Shown here one piece after another: positions 21,157 through 32,762 of a stretch of 64,000 nucleotides of DNA. A program made the position numbers and the translations under genes. Under the pieces are notes generated by a model. That model did not search any database and was not told where the DNA came from. It saw only the letters and a list, made by a program, of their open reading frames with translations. This DNA is from Eremomyces bilateralis CBS 781.70 (Eukaryota; Ascomycota; Dothideomycetes; Eremomycetales; Eremomycetaceae): assembly GCF_010015585.1 (NCBI RefSeq), contig NW_022985074.1, forward strand, positions 186,001 to 250,000. Reading direction: 5' to 3'. Positions within the stretch are counted from its first letter, which is position 1; every line of letters begins with the position of its first letter.

Positions 21157-22240
21157 CTAACTTGAAGCAGTAACTTGAGACATGTTTATAATACCGGTCC
21201 CATTAGCAATCCCAAGGTATTGAACCATGTTGACTGCCTTCATCAAATCATTGAGTAAACCCTTGTCTTGCTGTTGTTGCCCAATCCAATTGTTCTTCGC
21301 GTCTTCTAATTGAGACATATACAGCCGAGCCTTAACATAATCTCCCATCGTGAGGTTGTGCTCCTTACCAACCGATTTCAATGTGCCTTCTGCATCTTGT
21401 TGGAGGGTCTCCAAAGGAGCACCTAAGAGGATTAGCAATGCGAAAGGCTCAACAAGGTGGGACTAACCTGAATTTGCGTTGATTAAGAACGCCATTGACA
21501 ATCTTTCTTGGTCGACCGGGAGATGGTCGAAGTTGATCTTGTGTAATGTAGACTTCAACGTCCCGCTCCAGAACGACATGGCGTCCCCGACATTGACGAC
21601 GACACCCCCTGAAATTAGGGGCACTTCCATCCACCGGTTAGAGGGTGTCTCAACCTCAATGCCGCCTGATTGTGGCCACACGAAGGTCAAAGAGCCCCAC
21701 TCTGTATGAGTATAAAGCATTGGGAAATTCTTGTCGGGTCGTTCGTTTAACGTCGGGTAATGGAGCATCCTAACACTTCTCCAGGGCCATGATCAAGTTT
21801 GTGTGCGTCTAAGAAATAGTTGGCTGGCAACCCGAACTGTCGAGCAAAGAGCTGTAGCAGTTTGGAGCCGAGTTTATGGCAGACTTTTTTGAAAGCCTCG
21901 ATTTCCGAACGCATCGACGGTGTCCAGAAGGAGGATATGTTTTCGCCTCTAACTATATCACCTCGTACGCCACCGAAGACCATGCCTTCATTCACTCCGA
22001 CCCTGAAGTATTTCAATATTCTCTCCAAGACAACCGGGAAAGGGAATGCTATACTTGGACTCCTTGAGATCGTATCCCACTTGACGTCCATCCAGCTTGC
22101 ACTCATTCTTCACTGACACCGGCTGTTTGCAAACGCCTCTGTGCTACGTATTTCCATCAGCCTATGAAATCTCCACATGTATCATTAGACGCACCAGTTT
22201 GAACATCCGAGCAACCCGTTCCTCGGGGCTGTGGCTACAA
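21157..22240 (-). pseudogene. Decayed 2OG-Fe(II) dioxygenase (isopenicillin N synthase-like)
   Basis: The minus strand carries most of a 2-oxoglutarate/Fe(II) oxygenase. Traces of the N-terminal DIOX_N domain lie near 22,200 (PEERVARMFKLVR). At 22,000-21,780 come GVRGDIVRG, FKKVCHKLGSKLLQLFA and YFLDAHKLDHGPGEVL; then, in another frame, MLHYPTLNERPDKNFPMLYT, HTEWGSLTFVWPQSGGIEV, LKSTLHKI and ERLSMAFLIN (iron-binding H-x-E...H and the RxS cosubstrate site). A normal intron (21467-21423, GTTAGT..CTTAG) is preserved and joins INANSG to APLETLQQD. The frame breaks near 21,776, and the region upstream of about 22,060 has stops and lost frame. It is a host-gene copy decaying in place, since an intron is retained. 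Substrate unknown. Confidence 0.7.
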
Positions 22241-23060
22241 ACACTCAGTGCTGTCACTGGCGGTTACACCACACTTGCAGCCAAACATCCCGGATTTTTC
22301 TCGATTCAGCAGGACAACCCAGTCTCAGTGGTGGCAGTTCCCGATTGTTCCATTCTTCAAGACCTTGACCTTCATCTTCAGCATTGTTTGTGCTGGAGCT
22401 TCGAAGAATCTTCTCGGCAAATATATCTGGGACCCGATCACATTGATCGAACTCTGGGGAACGAGCGCTGGCGGCCGATTCCTGGTCTTTCTCTGCTCGA
22501 CGATCTGGCTGATTTGCCAGATCAGTACCAACGTCTCGTCCAACTGCCTCATTTTTGCGAATGACCTTACCACCTTGTTTCCGAAGTTCTTCAACATCAA
22601 ACGAGGCGTTATCTTCGCTTCCGTTGTCGGATCGTGGGCCTTGGTCCCATGGAAAGTAATTGCAAGTGCTAAAACATTGCTCAGCTTCATGTTGGGTGGG
22701 TTATGCGATCTTCCTAGGACCGGAAGGCCGCTATAGGTACAACAAGGTATGTCGGTTTGCCAATTCGATCTGGGATCCCACTGACAAGATCCCAGTATGG
22801 CACCAACTGGCGAAGCCTGACAATCATTGTAACCATTGTTACTCCACTTCTTCCAGGACTGGCCCAGGCATTGAGCCCTGAAACGGTTCATATCAATATA
22901 GGGTTGACGCATCTGTCCTCATTTGGATGGCTATTTGGGTTCGCGACATCTGCTGTCACATATTACGTCCTGATGCGCGTCTTTCCGGCACGTGGAACCA
23001 TGGTGCCTAACACTGTGCTCCTGATAGGAGGAGTGCGAGTCTGGGTCAGATCGAGACTAC
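22200..23060 (+). pseudogene. 3' half of a decayed NCS1-family permease (uracil/allantoin type)
   Basis: The plus strand encodes the second half of a nucleobase-cation-symporter-1 transporter: LWLQTLSAVTGGYTTLAA, then (frame change near 22,280) NIPDFSRFSRTTQSQWWQFP, IVPFFKTLTFIFSIVCAGAS, LGKYIWDPITLIELWGTSAG and NDLTTLFPKFFNIKRGVIFA. A second shift near 22,695 leads to GYAIFLGPEGRYRYNK; between YAIFLGP and EGRYRYNK about 20 expected residues are absent. An intact-looking intron (22747-22795, GTATGT..CTGAC..CCCAG) precedes YGTNWRSLTIIVTIVTPLLP and LSSFGWLFGFATSAV. The N-terminal half (about six membrane segments) is missing. It abuts, and is divergent from, the dioxygenase relic. Confidence 0.8.
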
Positions 23061-25522
23061 GATGCAGTCCACGAGGCTGTCAAAGTGGGTAAATAATATC
23101 TTTCTGTAGTTAAGAATGTTGAAATTATACTAGCGCCATCGGAATAAGCATCTAATAAGGCTCCTTTGAATGATCAGAAGGTAGCCAAGTATTCATATAT
23201 CATACAGCCATTGCCCCTTACTCCTTACATAACGCTGCATGGAATAATGCAGCAGCTGCATCCGCCATCTCCGTCGCCGCATTCGATGCATGTATTGGTC
23301 GCAGGTTTCGGTTTGAGGACGGGAGGGAAGGACGTAGTTGATGAAGGCATTGTGCTCGACCAGCTTTTGCGTATGACCGGGTTGGGATTTTGAGAATCTG
23401 CGACTTATGAGCCAAGTGGGATCGGAGCATGGGACTAGTACTGGCCTTTGACAAAGATTACTGTGACACCACAATAAGCTAGATGGTCAATGATGTGAAA
23501 GCGATGGAATTGGTGATACGAATACGGAAGTAAGTAGGTACAGCCATGTGCATCTCTCTACCCAGTGTTACACACTGGTAATACCTGTATGATACGATGG
23601 AGTAAGAAAATAACTAACTAGTTGAAGTTGTAATTAGTTATCAAACAGTTCTTATGTCTTAGATATGGTATTAAAATGTTACAAATATTATTTAGTCGAA
23701 TTGTTTCAGACTGTTCCTCGCCCGTAGCTTTGACATCCCCATCGCCCTTATCGGATGGGTCGTCCGCCACAATGTGATGCCCAACACCAGGGTTGGAGAA
23801 CTAAAGGTAAACAGAAGGGATAGGTATTAGGAGTCGGAATCAGGGGTGAGGATGCGAGGAACGCTAGCCAAAGGGCAGCTCAAGCCTCAAGGTTTCAGTG
23901 ACAAACGGACAATTGCAAAGACAAAATTACTGTACCACTCAGTTAAACTTCGACGCAGGTGGTACAACGGAAAAGACGTTCGAGATATTAGGACGAAACA
24001 GATGGCGGGATCCTTCCGCTGGGCATTTTTTCATCCATCGGATCAGACCCATAGCCTAGACTCTTGGAGCCATCAAAATGATCAAACGGGTCAGCATGAT
24101 CGGCTTCGTTCCATCTCTCGATCTCTATCCGTCCTCGATCATATCTCCATTCTCTACTATGCAGAATATCAAACAAATCGATCAACGCCCTCGAGGCTCG
24201 AACAATGGCCTTGTGAAATCGTGATCAGCGATGTCCATGTCAATCGTCAATGGCGTTTTCCGTGCGGTGATTACATTTCGAGGAATTCCAGGCCCCTGGG
24301 TCTCAAGCCTTGTTTATGATTTCCCATTTCCGGGCATTTCCCATTTCCTTGACATCAGATCCTAGATTTCCCTTCAATTGCAACTTGCAGGGTCACTGGC
24401 AGTGCGGCTGAAAGACAAGAGCCTGTCGCAAGAAGATTGGCTGGACCACTGGAGGGATCATCCGTCAACAAAACCCTAAACACGCCATCAGTCAACGGTC
24501 CTTGAACCCACCCAACCCAGGCCCAATCCCGTTGGCTTGTGACATGAAACACAGGAAACGCAACGGGTCCGATGCCCCACTTCGTTGCCCTTGATCTGAC
24601 CGTGGAGGACTCGAAAGTTGAAAGTCATCAAAAACGCGAGAAATGAGATGAGGAAGCAAACAAACCCAGCTGAGAATGAAACATGGATTGGTGGTCTTAG
24701 CTTTGTATTTGTGTCGTACAATAATACTGTCAGAAATAAGTATTTCCAGCAACCAGGCAGGATCTTCGAGCCGAATGGGAGTATTATTCATACGTATTAC
24801 AACTTAGAAGTGTAGAACAGTAGAAGCTTTCCCCTCCCGATCGATCTAATGTGTCGATCTTCAGCACCTTATCAATAGCTCACTCAACCAAAGAAATCTG
24901 GAGCATCGGGCAATCCGACAGCTAAGTATGGAATAGCATTCTATCCAACCCATCGCCAGTGGGTTAGCTCTGATCATTCGACGTCATTTAGCACCTTCTA
25001 ATAGGACCGATGGAGGATTAGTGGTGTTTTCAGGGTCGGTAGACGGTAAAGCCCCTTAGCCCCTGATCCGTAAAAAAAAGTTGTCAAACGCACAGACATG
25101 TGACTTGACCAACCCCAACATCCGAACTGGTGGATCAAAAGGAAGTGGAGGACGGCAAGCGTTGGTATTCTTAATTCTGGGCTCTTCCCTTGCCACTTCG
25201 TTCTTTAAAGGTAATGAATTTCTTAGGTTTGCTCGGTTGGAACTTTGAAGCCCCAGAGTTTTACCATCGTAGTTGAGTGCTGGCAATCGATCACGACAGA
25301 AGAGCCGGGAGGAAGACAAGGACGTGAACGCGCTATCATCGGAAGAAGGGATAGATCATCGCTCGTTTTTGCTGTCGCTATTCGACCTCACACCTCCATT
25401 CCTTCGTTTCGGGAGGTGATTTTCATCCGCTAAACACTCTCGCTTCTCTCCGTTCACATTCTCGGTTCTCCGCTTCTACTCTTGAGGATTCGTAGCATTC
25501 GGGCACACCCGCCATCTTATAT
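23061..25522. other. AT-rich gene-poor island
   Basis: 2.4 kb between the permease relic and the mechanosensitive channel. No gene could be supported on either strand. Short open frames around 23,200-23,470, 23,846-24,319 and 24,355-24,790 carry no recognisable motif. The last ~150 bases before 25523 are the pyrimidine-rich leader of the channel gene. Confidence 0.5.
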
Positions 25523-28500
25523 ATGCCACTCTCATCCCCCCGATCCCCCCGATCACCCCTCAGCCGATCTCCCTTCTCCCACGACCGCGACGGCTTCCAA
25601 CCCCTCGAACCGTCCACATCTCCAGAGCATCCCAACCCTCACGCACCGAGCTCTCACGACCTCAGGCAATCGGTCATGGCGTCCAACGATGCTCGCATCA
25701 ACATTCCTCTCGAACCCATCCCTCCCGGGGACCGACACCGCGGCACCTCTGGCTCCACCGCCAACGACAACCTCACCTACCCATCCGAGCCGCTCAATGA
25801 AAAAACCAGCGCGACCTCCAAGAGCGGGGGCATGTTCCAACGGCCCGACAGCAGCGGCCTCGGTCGACGTCGGCTGAGGAAGATGGATAGCCAGGGACAG
25901 CCGATTCCGGAGGCGGAGGAGGAGACCGATCGGATCACCCGCATGGGGAGGATTTATTACAAGATTCTGAACTTTAGCATCGTCACGAGGTACTTCATTT
26001 ATGTGCTGCCGCTGGCGTTGGCGATTGCGATCCCCATCATCGTGGGGGCCACGGCGGCGAAGAAGGCGAAGTTGGGTGGGGTGAGGATCGTGTGGTTTTT
26101 TACGTGGATAGAGATCGGTGAGTTGGTACCTCTCTGATGGAGGACGAGAAATGTTTTGGAGAATTTGCTGACGGTACGGTAGTATGGCTCAGTGTCTGGG
26201 TGGCCAAGATCGTGGCACATTTCCTCCCAATAGTCTTCCAGGCTCTCGCCGGCGTCGTGAGCTCAGGGACACGAAAGTACGCATTGATCCTCAAGAAGCT
26301 CGAGATTCCCATTTCCTTAGTCGGATGGGCAGTCACCTCTCTCGCCACGTTTATTCCACTCATGACCCGAAACCCGGATGGCCGTGAAAAAGGCGCCGAA
26401 GTCAAACCGTGGATGTCCATCGTGCAAAAAATTCTGGCGGCTGCACTGGTGTCCGCGATTATCCTCCTCCTGGAACGCGTTATCATCCAGCTCATCAGCA
26501 TCAATTATCATAAGCGACAGTTCGAGCAACGGGTCAAGGGTTCCAAGCGGAATGTATACTTGCTGTCGATTCTCTACGATGCGTCCCGAACGCTCTTCCC
26601 TGCCTACTGTAACGAGTTCGCGGATGAAGATTACACCATTTCCGATACCGTGGGGATGCTCGCTGGTCCGAAGGCCCACGGGAGGCGCCAGGGGCGCGCG
26701 ACGCCAATGCGACTGGTCAGGGATGTTGGAAGGGTTGGCGATAAGTTGACGTCCGGTGAGCACCCAAATATCTCCAGAGACCAAGCAATCTGACACTAAC
26801 ATCTGCTCAGCATTTGGCAATATTGCTTCGGAGATCACTGGAAAGCAGGTCTTCAATCCCAACTCCGCCCATTCCATCGTAGTCCTTGCTCTCGAAAAGA
26901 AAACTTCATCGGAAGCTCTCGCTCGCCGGTTGTGGATGTCCTTCGTCGTTGAAGGCCGTAACGCTCTTTTCGAGGAGGATATAGTCGAGGTCTTGGGACC
27001 CACCCGCACGGAAGAAGCTGCCGAATGCTTCAATGCCATCGACCAGGACGGCAACGGCGATATCAGCCTGGAAGAGATGATCATGACCGTTACTCAATTC
27101 GGACGCGAGCGAAAGTCCATCGCCAGCAGCATGCATGACGTCGACCAAGCGATCAACGTCCTCGACGGCCTCCTGTGCGCCGTCGTTTTCGTCATCTGCA
27201 TCTTCATTTTCGTCGCGTTCCTCAACGCATCGTTCACGACGACCCTCGCCACCGCTGGTACCGCGCTTCTGTCGATGTCCTTCGTCTTCGCCACCACCTG
27301 CCAAGAGGTGCTCGGATCCTGCATCTTCCTCTTCGTCAAGCACCCCTACGACATCGGCGACCGGGTCGACATCTCCAAGGAATTCCTCATCGTGGAGCGC
27401 ATCTCCCTCCTCTACACCGAGTTCAAATCCGTCACCACCAGCAAATGCGTGCAGATCCCCAACATCGTCCTCAACTCCCTCTGGGTCGAGAACATCACCC
27501 GCTCTAAAGCTATGCGCGAGCCTATTTCCATCTCCGTCTCCTTCGACACCTCCTTCGAGGACCTCGCCCTCCTCAAATCCGAACTCACCGCCTTCGTCAC
27601 CCACAAAGACAACTGCCGCGACTTCCAACCCGACCTCGACGTCGAGCTGCTCTCTGTCGGCGACATGTCCAAGCTCGAACTCCGCGTCGACATGCGCACC
27701 AAGTCCAACTGGTCCAACGAGACCCTCCGCACCGCCCGCCGCAGCAAGTTCATGTCCGCCCTCGTCCTCGCCCTTCGCAAGGTCCCCATCTACGGCCCCG
27801 GTGGCGGCGGCCTCTCCCTCGGCGACGCCGGCAACCCCAGCTACTCTGTCGCCATTACTCCGGACACCGCTGAACAGAACAAGAAAACCGCCGCCGACAC
27901 CATGGACGCGAAGCGCATGGTGCCCGCCAACCCCAAGCCAGACGACTCCACATCCCCCGGCTCCAACACGGCATTCGCCTCCAGCCCCGGCTCCAACGAC
28001 CCCCCACCTCAAGGCCACTCCACCGGCATTGCCCCCCACGCCGAGCTCTCTGCCATGAACACCCTCACATCCCGTCCCGTCGGTTACGACCGCGCGCGCG
28101 ACGACGCCTTCCGCCAGCGCCGCTCGGAGGACAACATCTCCGCGCTGTCCGGCCCTGGGCTCGGCGAGCGGCCGAGCTACGACGTGCGGGAGATGGACGA
28201 AGTACGCGGATTACTACGAGAGCAGAGCGGCGGGAAGCGGAAGGCCGGCGGCGGACCGGCGTCGACTCCGTATAGCGAATCATCCGCCCCACCAGCCACC
28301 TATCCCGCCACCGGGCAGTCGAGCACGCAGGGCGCGGGATACCCGCCGCAGGTATCCCTGAATCAGAGCACCGGCTACGGGCAGGGGCTCAGCATGACCC
28401 CCTCCACGGAGCACAGCGTGTACCCGGTCCCGTACCAGCCGCCCAGTGGCGCGTCATATCAGCAATACGGCGCACAGCCGAGCATGCCGCCGCCGCAGGG

Positions 28501-28660
28501 ACCGCCGCCGGTGTCGCCGGTGTCGCCGCCGACGCCGACGCGGAATGCGTTTGCGCAGCAGCATATGCAACAGGGAGGGTATGCGCAGGGGCAGGGACAA
28601 CAGCAGCAGCAACAGCAGCAGGGACGAATTCCAAGAAGGGGGGTGGATAGGGAGGAGTAA
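25523..28660 (+). CDS. EF-hand mechanosensitive (MscS-like) ion channel, Msy1/Msy2 type
   Basis: Predicted 1005 residues. Exons 25523-26117, 26183-26755, 26811-28660; introns of 65 and 55 nt with good branch points (GCTGAC, CACTAAC). The N-terminal ~140 residues are polar and disordered. Membrane segments follow (IVTRYFIYVLPLALAIAIPI; WLSVWVAKIVAHFLPIVFQA; more around exon 2). A canonical EF-hand loop DQDGNGDISLEEM sits before the channel core, giving Ca2+ sensing. The MscS pore and beta domain read LATAGTALLSMSFVFATTCQ, VKHPYDIGDRVDI and VQIPNIVLNSLWVENITRS. The C-tail (~260 residues) is Pro/Ser/Gln-rich and ends in a Q8 run. Fission-yeast Msy1/Msy2 are ER channels that protect against hypo-osmotic shock by controlling Ca2+, which is the inferred role here. 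Confidence 0.92.
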
Positions 28661-29348
28661 GGGAGAGATAGACGAGAGATAGAGGAAAGATGAATAGATA
28701 CAACCCTCGCGCGTGATTCGAAGCCGGCTTTGATTGGAAGCGCTCCACCGGCTGATGACAGGATTTGAGAATGGCATGTTTTCGGACGGATGTAGTTATT
28801 GATCTGGTATGAGTGGCATGGTATAATTCGGCTAGTATTGTCAGTCAATAGATTTTGTTTGTCTTCGGATGCTGAAGCGCACCTAGACTAAACCGCAAAT
28901 GAGGTATGAAATGGGAGCCACTGAGGACTTTACGGTAAACGTGCGTTTGCAAGGTGGATTTACTGATCAGCCAAAGGTTGAAGAACTGCGAGTTATTAGA
29001 CTTGATGCATTCATGTTTTCTAGTGTTGAAAATCCTAACAATAACAAGCCAACAAGTCCAATGAACCCCCGATGTCCCAACGTGCGTTTCGATTCGTTCC
29101 ATCATGAACCATAGTACAGTAGTGTTGCCGTGTGAGGGGACAGTAAAAAAGATTGTTTTTGGGAAGAAAAGGAAAGGAAATATGTATGTCCACCAACCAT
29201 CGATGAGAGAGAGACGGTGAATTAATACACGGGGCGAATTTGATGGAGTAGCATCGATGTGTACGCATGGAATAGCCACACCCTCCATGACAGAACTCCC
29301 TCCACGGCGATGACCCGACCACTCCTCATCCTTCATCCTCCACATCTC
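28661..29348. other. Convergent 3' region
   Basis: Gap between the channel gene (+) and ISH1 (-) stops. AT-rich in the middle; nothing recognised. Confidence 0.5.
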
Positions 29349-30643
29349 TTACAACTCCTCCTTCACCTTATTCTTATAATACCCCGCCGCTCGGCTCGCG
29401 CTCGCACTCGCCGTCTTCGCCGCCAGACTCGCAATCCGACTCGCCCGGTCCACGCTCGCCGTCGCGCTCGGAATAAACCCGAACTGCGCCCTCGCCATAT
29501 CCACCAGATTATGCATTGCGACCCAATAATCCTCGAACCGCAACTTCCCCTCCTCCGTCGCCTGCGCGCCCTCGTTCCCCGCGCTGCTCGTCGCCGCGTT
29601 GAACGCGCTCTTCCCGGACTTGGTGGCGTGCACCGAGCCCGAGGACGCGGACGACACAAGGTTCTCGCGGTGGCGGCGGGCGAGGGCGATCAGCTCGTTG
29701 CGCTTGGAGCCCTGCGGGACGGGGATACCCTGCTCGTCGGCCCAGGCCTTGATCTGAGCGTCGCTCCACGACTCGAGGAGCTTATCGGAGAGGTAGTTAG
29801 TCGCGGAGGCCATGGCGGACGAATCGGAGGCGGACCGCGCGGAAAGGGACTGCGCGGCGAGGCGGGAGTTGCGGCGCACGGAGGCGATGAGCGTATCGCG
29901 GGTGGTAGGCTGCGGGACCGGGTAGCCGCGCTCGTCGAGCCAGGCTTTGAGCTCGGATTCGGACCAGGTGTCGTAGAGCCAGTTGCCCGGGTAGGCGGCT
30001 TTTTCGCCGACTTTGTCGGCGACGGATTGGTAGGTCTCGCGGGCAGAGGCGAGGTAGGCGTCACGGGAGCGGGGTTGGGGATTGGGGACGGCGTGGCGGT
30101 CAAGGTAGGATTTGAGTTGGGATTCGGACCAGCTGGAGATGGGATGTTAGTCGGGTTCATCGGTTAGAGGGAACAGGGGGAACGTACGAGTCGAAGATCC
30201 AGTCCTTCACGCTGTTCCATGACTCGAAAGCCTTTTCTTCCGTGTCCCACCAGTTGTTCTTGACTTGCTGCAGGAGGGAATCCTTGTTCTTCGCCGCAGC
30301 GCCTTGAACCTCCTTGCCCTTGAGGGCCAGGTAGGATTGAAGCTGCTGAACGTCCCACTCCTCGTAGGGAGAGACGATCTTGGCCCGCCAATTCTTCTTG
30401 ACGAGATCCTCCAGTTCCTTGCGGTCAGAGGGCGTGGTATGGGGGATGCTGTGGTCCGACAACCATCGCTCCAGCTCCGTCTCATGCCAGTTATTATAGG
30501 CTGTTGGTGACGATTATTAGTCGATGCATCTTCCATGAAAGTTAGGACAGTGGATACATACCAGCTTTACCGAACCACGTCGATCCGACAGCGGTGTCAG
30601 TAGCGAGAGCGACCACGAGGGTCGATAACAGGGAGAACTTCAT
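29349..30643 (-). CDS. ISH1: Stress-response protein Ish1 / Msc1 family
   Basis: Predicted 392 residues. Exons 30643-30562, 30500-30188, 30132-29349; introns of 61 and 55 nt, both GT-AG. The start at 30643 gives a signal peptide (MKFSLLSTLVVALATDTAVG). Five Ish1 helix-extension-helix repeats follow, each starting W/EW.E..L..YL...: NNWHETELERWLSDHSIP, EEWDVQQLQSYLALKG, SWSESQLKSYLDRHAVP, TWSESELKAWLDERGYPVPQ and SWSDAQIKAWADEQGIPVPQ. The repeats resemble LEM/SAP folds. In fission yeast Ish1 sits at the nuclear envelope and is induced by stress; budding-yeast Msc1 affects meiotic recombination. The ER/nuclear-envelope location agrees with the signal peptide. The C-terminal ~100 residues are Ala/Ser-rich. 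Confidence 0.9.
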
Positions 30644-31567
30644 GCTGGTGGGTTCAGCTTCAGCCCCAGGTGGTGTTTACGCTTGATACGGGATATTTCC
30701 AAAAGAACTCAACGACAGCGATTGATTGTGAGAATTCCAAGTTGTGTTATAATCATCCAGATGAAAGAGGATGAATTAAATGGGAGTGGGATTGGTCAAG
30801 AGGATGATGGGCAAGTTATGTCATTCGAGAAGAGGACAGAAGTGCTGGTGAAATGAGATCTCAGAAAACATCCAGGCGAAGACCAAGTTGGGGAAATGGG
30901 GAAGAAGCTCTGACGTCAAGAGTCTCGAACCATCTACAGGCGAATTACGGAATACAGGCGTACAGGCGTCAGGCGGAACAGCCGAGGAGGAATGGAGGAT
31001 AGACCGGGTTACATAACACATCAGCCACAGTGTATTGCCTGGCACGTGACTTAACACCTTACGCAGCCACAGTTCATCTAGCACCGAGTCACATGCAATA
31101 TTTCAAAATAATCATTCCAACAAACACTCATCTTCAATGGTATTAATACTCTTTGTTGCCAAGTAAAGGATGTCATTTATCATATCCTTTGCTTTTATAC
31201 AAGGGTACCTACACATACCTATTAAAATTAAGACCGCGAGGCGGATGTGTCACAATGGCATCAGCTACTGCCATCAACAGCACTCAAAAGGGTCAAAACA
31301 GAGTAGACCGTACTGATTTGATCGATAATTTGATCGATGATTAGAATTCTCGATCCAGATATATAATACTAGTACAGGATAACACCCCTCACCATGCCAA
31401 TGCTGTAGGAATTGGCGTTTTTTCTTGTTCTAGTCGACTATCTTCATCGATTCGCTACCTAGAACTTTGCACTTCTCCTTTCGTCTCCTCTCACCATCCA
31501 TTGAGTGTACAGCAGAAAAAACGGCTTCCTGATCAGTGGGTATCACGGTGCCTTGCGTCCCAGTCAA
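30644..31567. other. ISH1 upstream region
   Basis: Probable ISH1 promoter plus gene-poor DNA. A CACGTG E-box inside ggcacgtgac lies at 31043-31048, 400 bp from the ISH1 ATG. No gene was recognised. Confidence 0.5.
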
Positions 31568-32049
31568 CTACTTCGTCTTCTTCGGCTTTTCCTCCGCTCT
31601 CTTATCGGGATCTATAACAGCAATCCATTAGCCCAATCATCCAAGCATTTACCAGAATCCGAGACTGGGAGAATCCAAGACCACATACCCGACCAAAACC
31701 CCTTCGGCACCTTATCCTGCGGCGCATCGTCCACCGACACCGACACCGCCGCCCGCTCCGCCCGCGTGTCCATCTCCCGATTATGCTGCTTCACGTCCTC
31801 CGCCTGGTCCTTCTCCAGTGGCGGGTCCTCATCTAGGATCTTGGGTTTCGCGCCGTGCACGGCTTTCTTGTCTTTGTCGGGCTTGTCGGTGTCCCGAAGC
31901 GTGGAGGCGGATGAGAAGGGGCGAGGGGCGGCGGTGGGTGGGAGGAGGGAGGAGGGGGGGGTGCGCTTGGGGAAGCTGGGGAGGTGGTTCCGGGAGGGTT
32001 GGAGCCGCGTAAGGGCCTTTGGAATGGATCGGCCGAATGTAGCGGACAT
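31568..32049 (-). CDS. Small mitochondrial-looking fungal protein of unknown function
   Basis: Predicted 134 residues: exon 1 32049-31689, a 77-nt intron (GTATGT..TTATAG), exon 2 31611-31568. The first ~50 residues are rich in Arg, Ser and Pro with no acidic residue (MSATFGRSIPKALTRLQPSR...), which looks like a mitochondrial targeting sequence. The mature part is highly charged: AVHGAKPKILDEDPPLEKDQ, VKQHNREMDTRAERA, KVPKGFWSDPDKRAEEKPKK. I do not know a named family; the pattern seems conserved among filamentous fungi from memory, but this is not proven. Splicing is supported because it gives a Lys-rich end like the rest of the tail, whereas readthrough gives unrelated sequence. It is divergent from the mitochondrial 3-hydroxybutyryl-CoA dehydrogenase gene. 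Confidence 0.65.
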
Positions 32050-32762
32050 GATGAAGGTGAGCGGCGATATGACTTGGTCGATTGACTTGGATGATTGGCT
32101 TCAACGATTAGCGTCGAGGATTGGCTTAGAAGATCGATTTGTGAAAGAGCATCCAGTCAAATGAGAATGAATGTTATCTGAAAGTTCGTATAAAGTAGAG
32201 GAGAGAGTGAAGGCATCACTGATTGTAGATATCACTGAAGGTAGGTTTTTTGTTGATTGTTACTCCATTCGGCAGGGGCTGCCAACCCCCCTCTACGTCA
32301 TCGTCACCGCCTGCATGGTCTGCATATTATTGTCGATGAGTCGTGCCTTCCTCGCGAAATCAATGTAAACATTGTATTGTCTCCTTTCAAATTCAATATC
32401 AAAAATCCCTTGATATAACCGCCAAAGAATCTCTCCTATTTCATCAATTGTCCGCTTTCAGGAAAGCTAGATGTACTCTCTTCGGCTCATTCCCGTGCGG
32501 CAGTCATCCCTAAGACCGCGAAATCCCGGGTTGCCGGTTTGATGTGGACCTTCTTTCTAACCGGGGACTGGGGGGAGAAGGGAGCTCATATTAGCATTTA
32601 GCACATGCAGACTGTACTGTACAACTACATATTGAGTCCATCACCAAAGTTTAACCAACACGTGAAATTTCCATCGTGAATAGATATCCCAGCTAACTCC
32701 TCGACCTTCTCCCCCCCTTTGATAGCATCAATTGCATCGTGTCGTCATTTTCCCACCTCACC
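32050..32762. other. Divergent intergenic region
   Basis: 713 bp separating the small mitochondrial-looking gene (-) and 3-hydroxybutyryl-CoA dehydrogenase (+); likely contains both promoters. No further element was recognised. Confidence 0.5.

Noticed and set aside
23690-23760. Peptide FDIPIALIGWVV resembling part of the mechanosensitive channel
   Set aside because: Only a dozen hydrophobic residues agree; too little to claim a second channel fragment.
20118-25522. RIP (repeat-induced point mutation) as the cause of decay
   Set aside because: The visible lesions in the relics are mainly frame shifts and losses, and I could not see a CpA-to-TpA pattern by eye. A dinucleotide index would be needed.
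26906-28039. 377-residue antisense open frame opposite the mechanosensitive channel
   Set aside because: Gly/Glu/Val-rich shadow of C-ending codons on the real strand; no domain.
29259-30167. 302-residue plus-strand frame opposite ISH1
   Set aside because: Arg-rich shadow; the minus strand has five Ish1 repeats with proper splicing.
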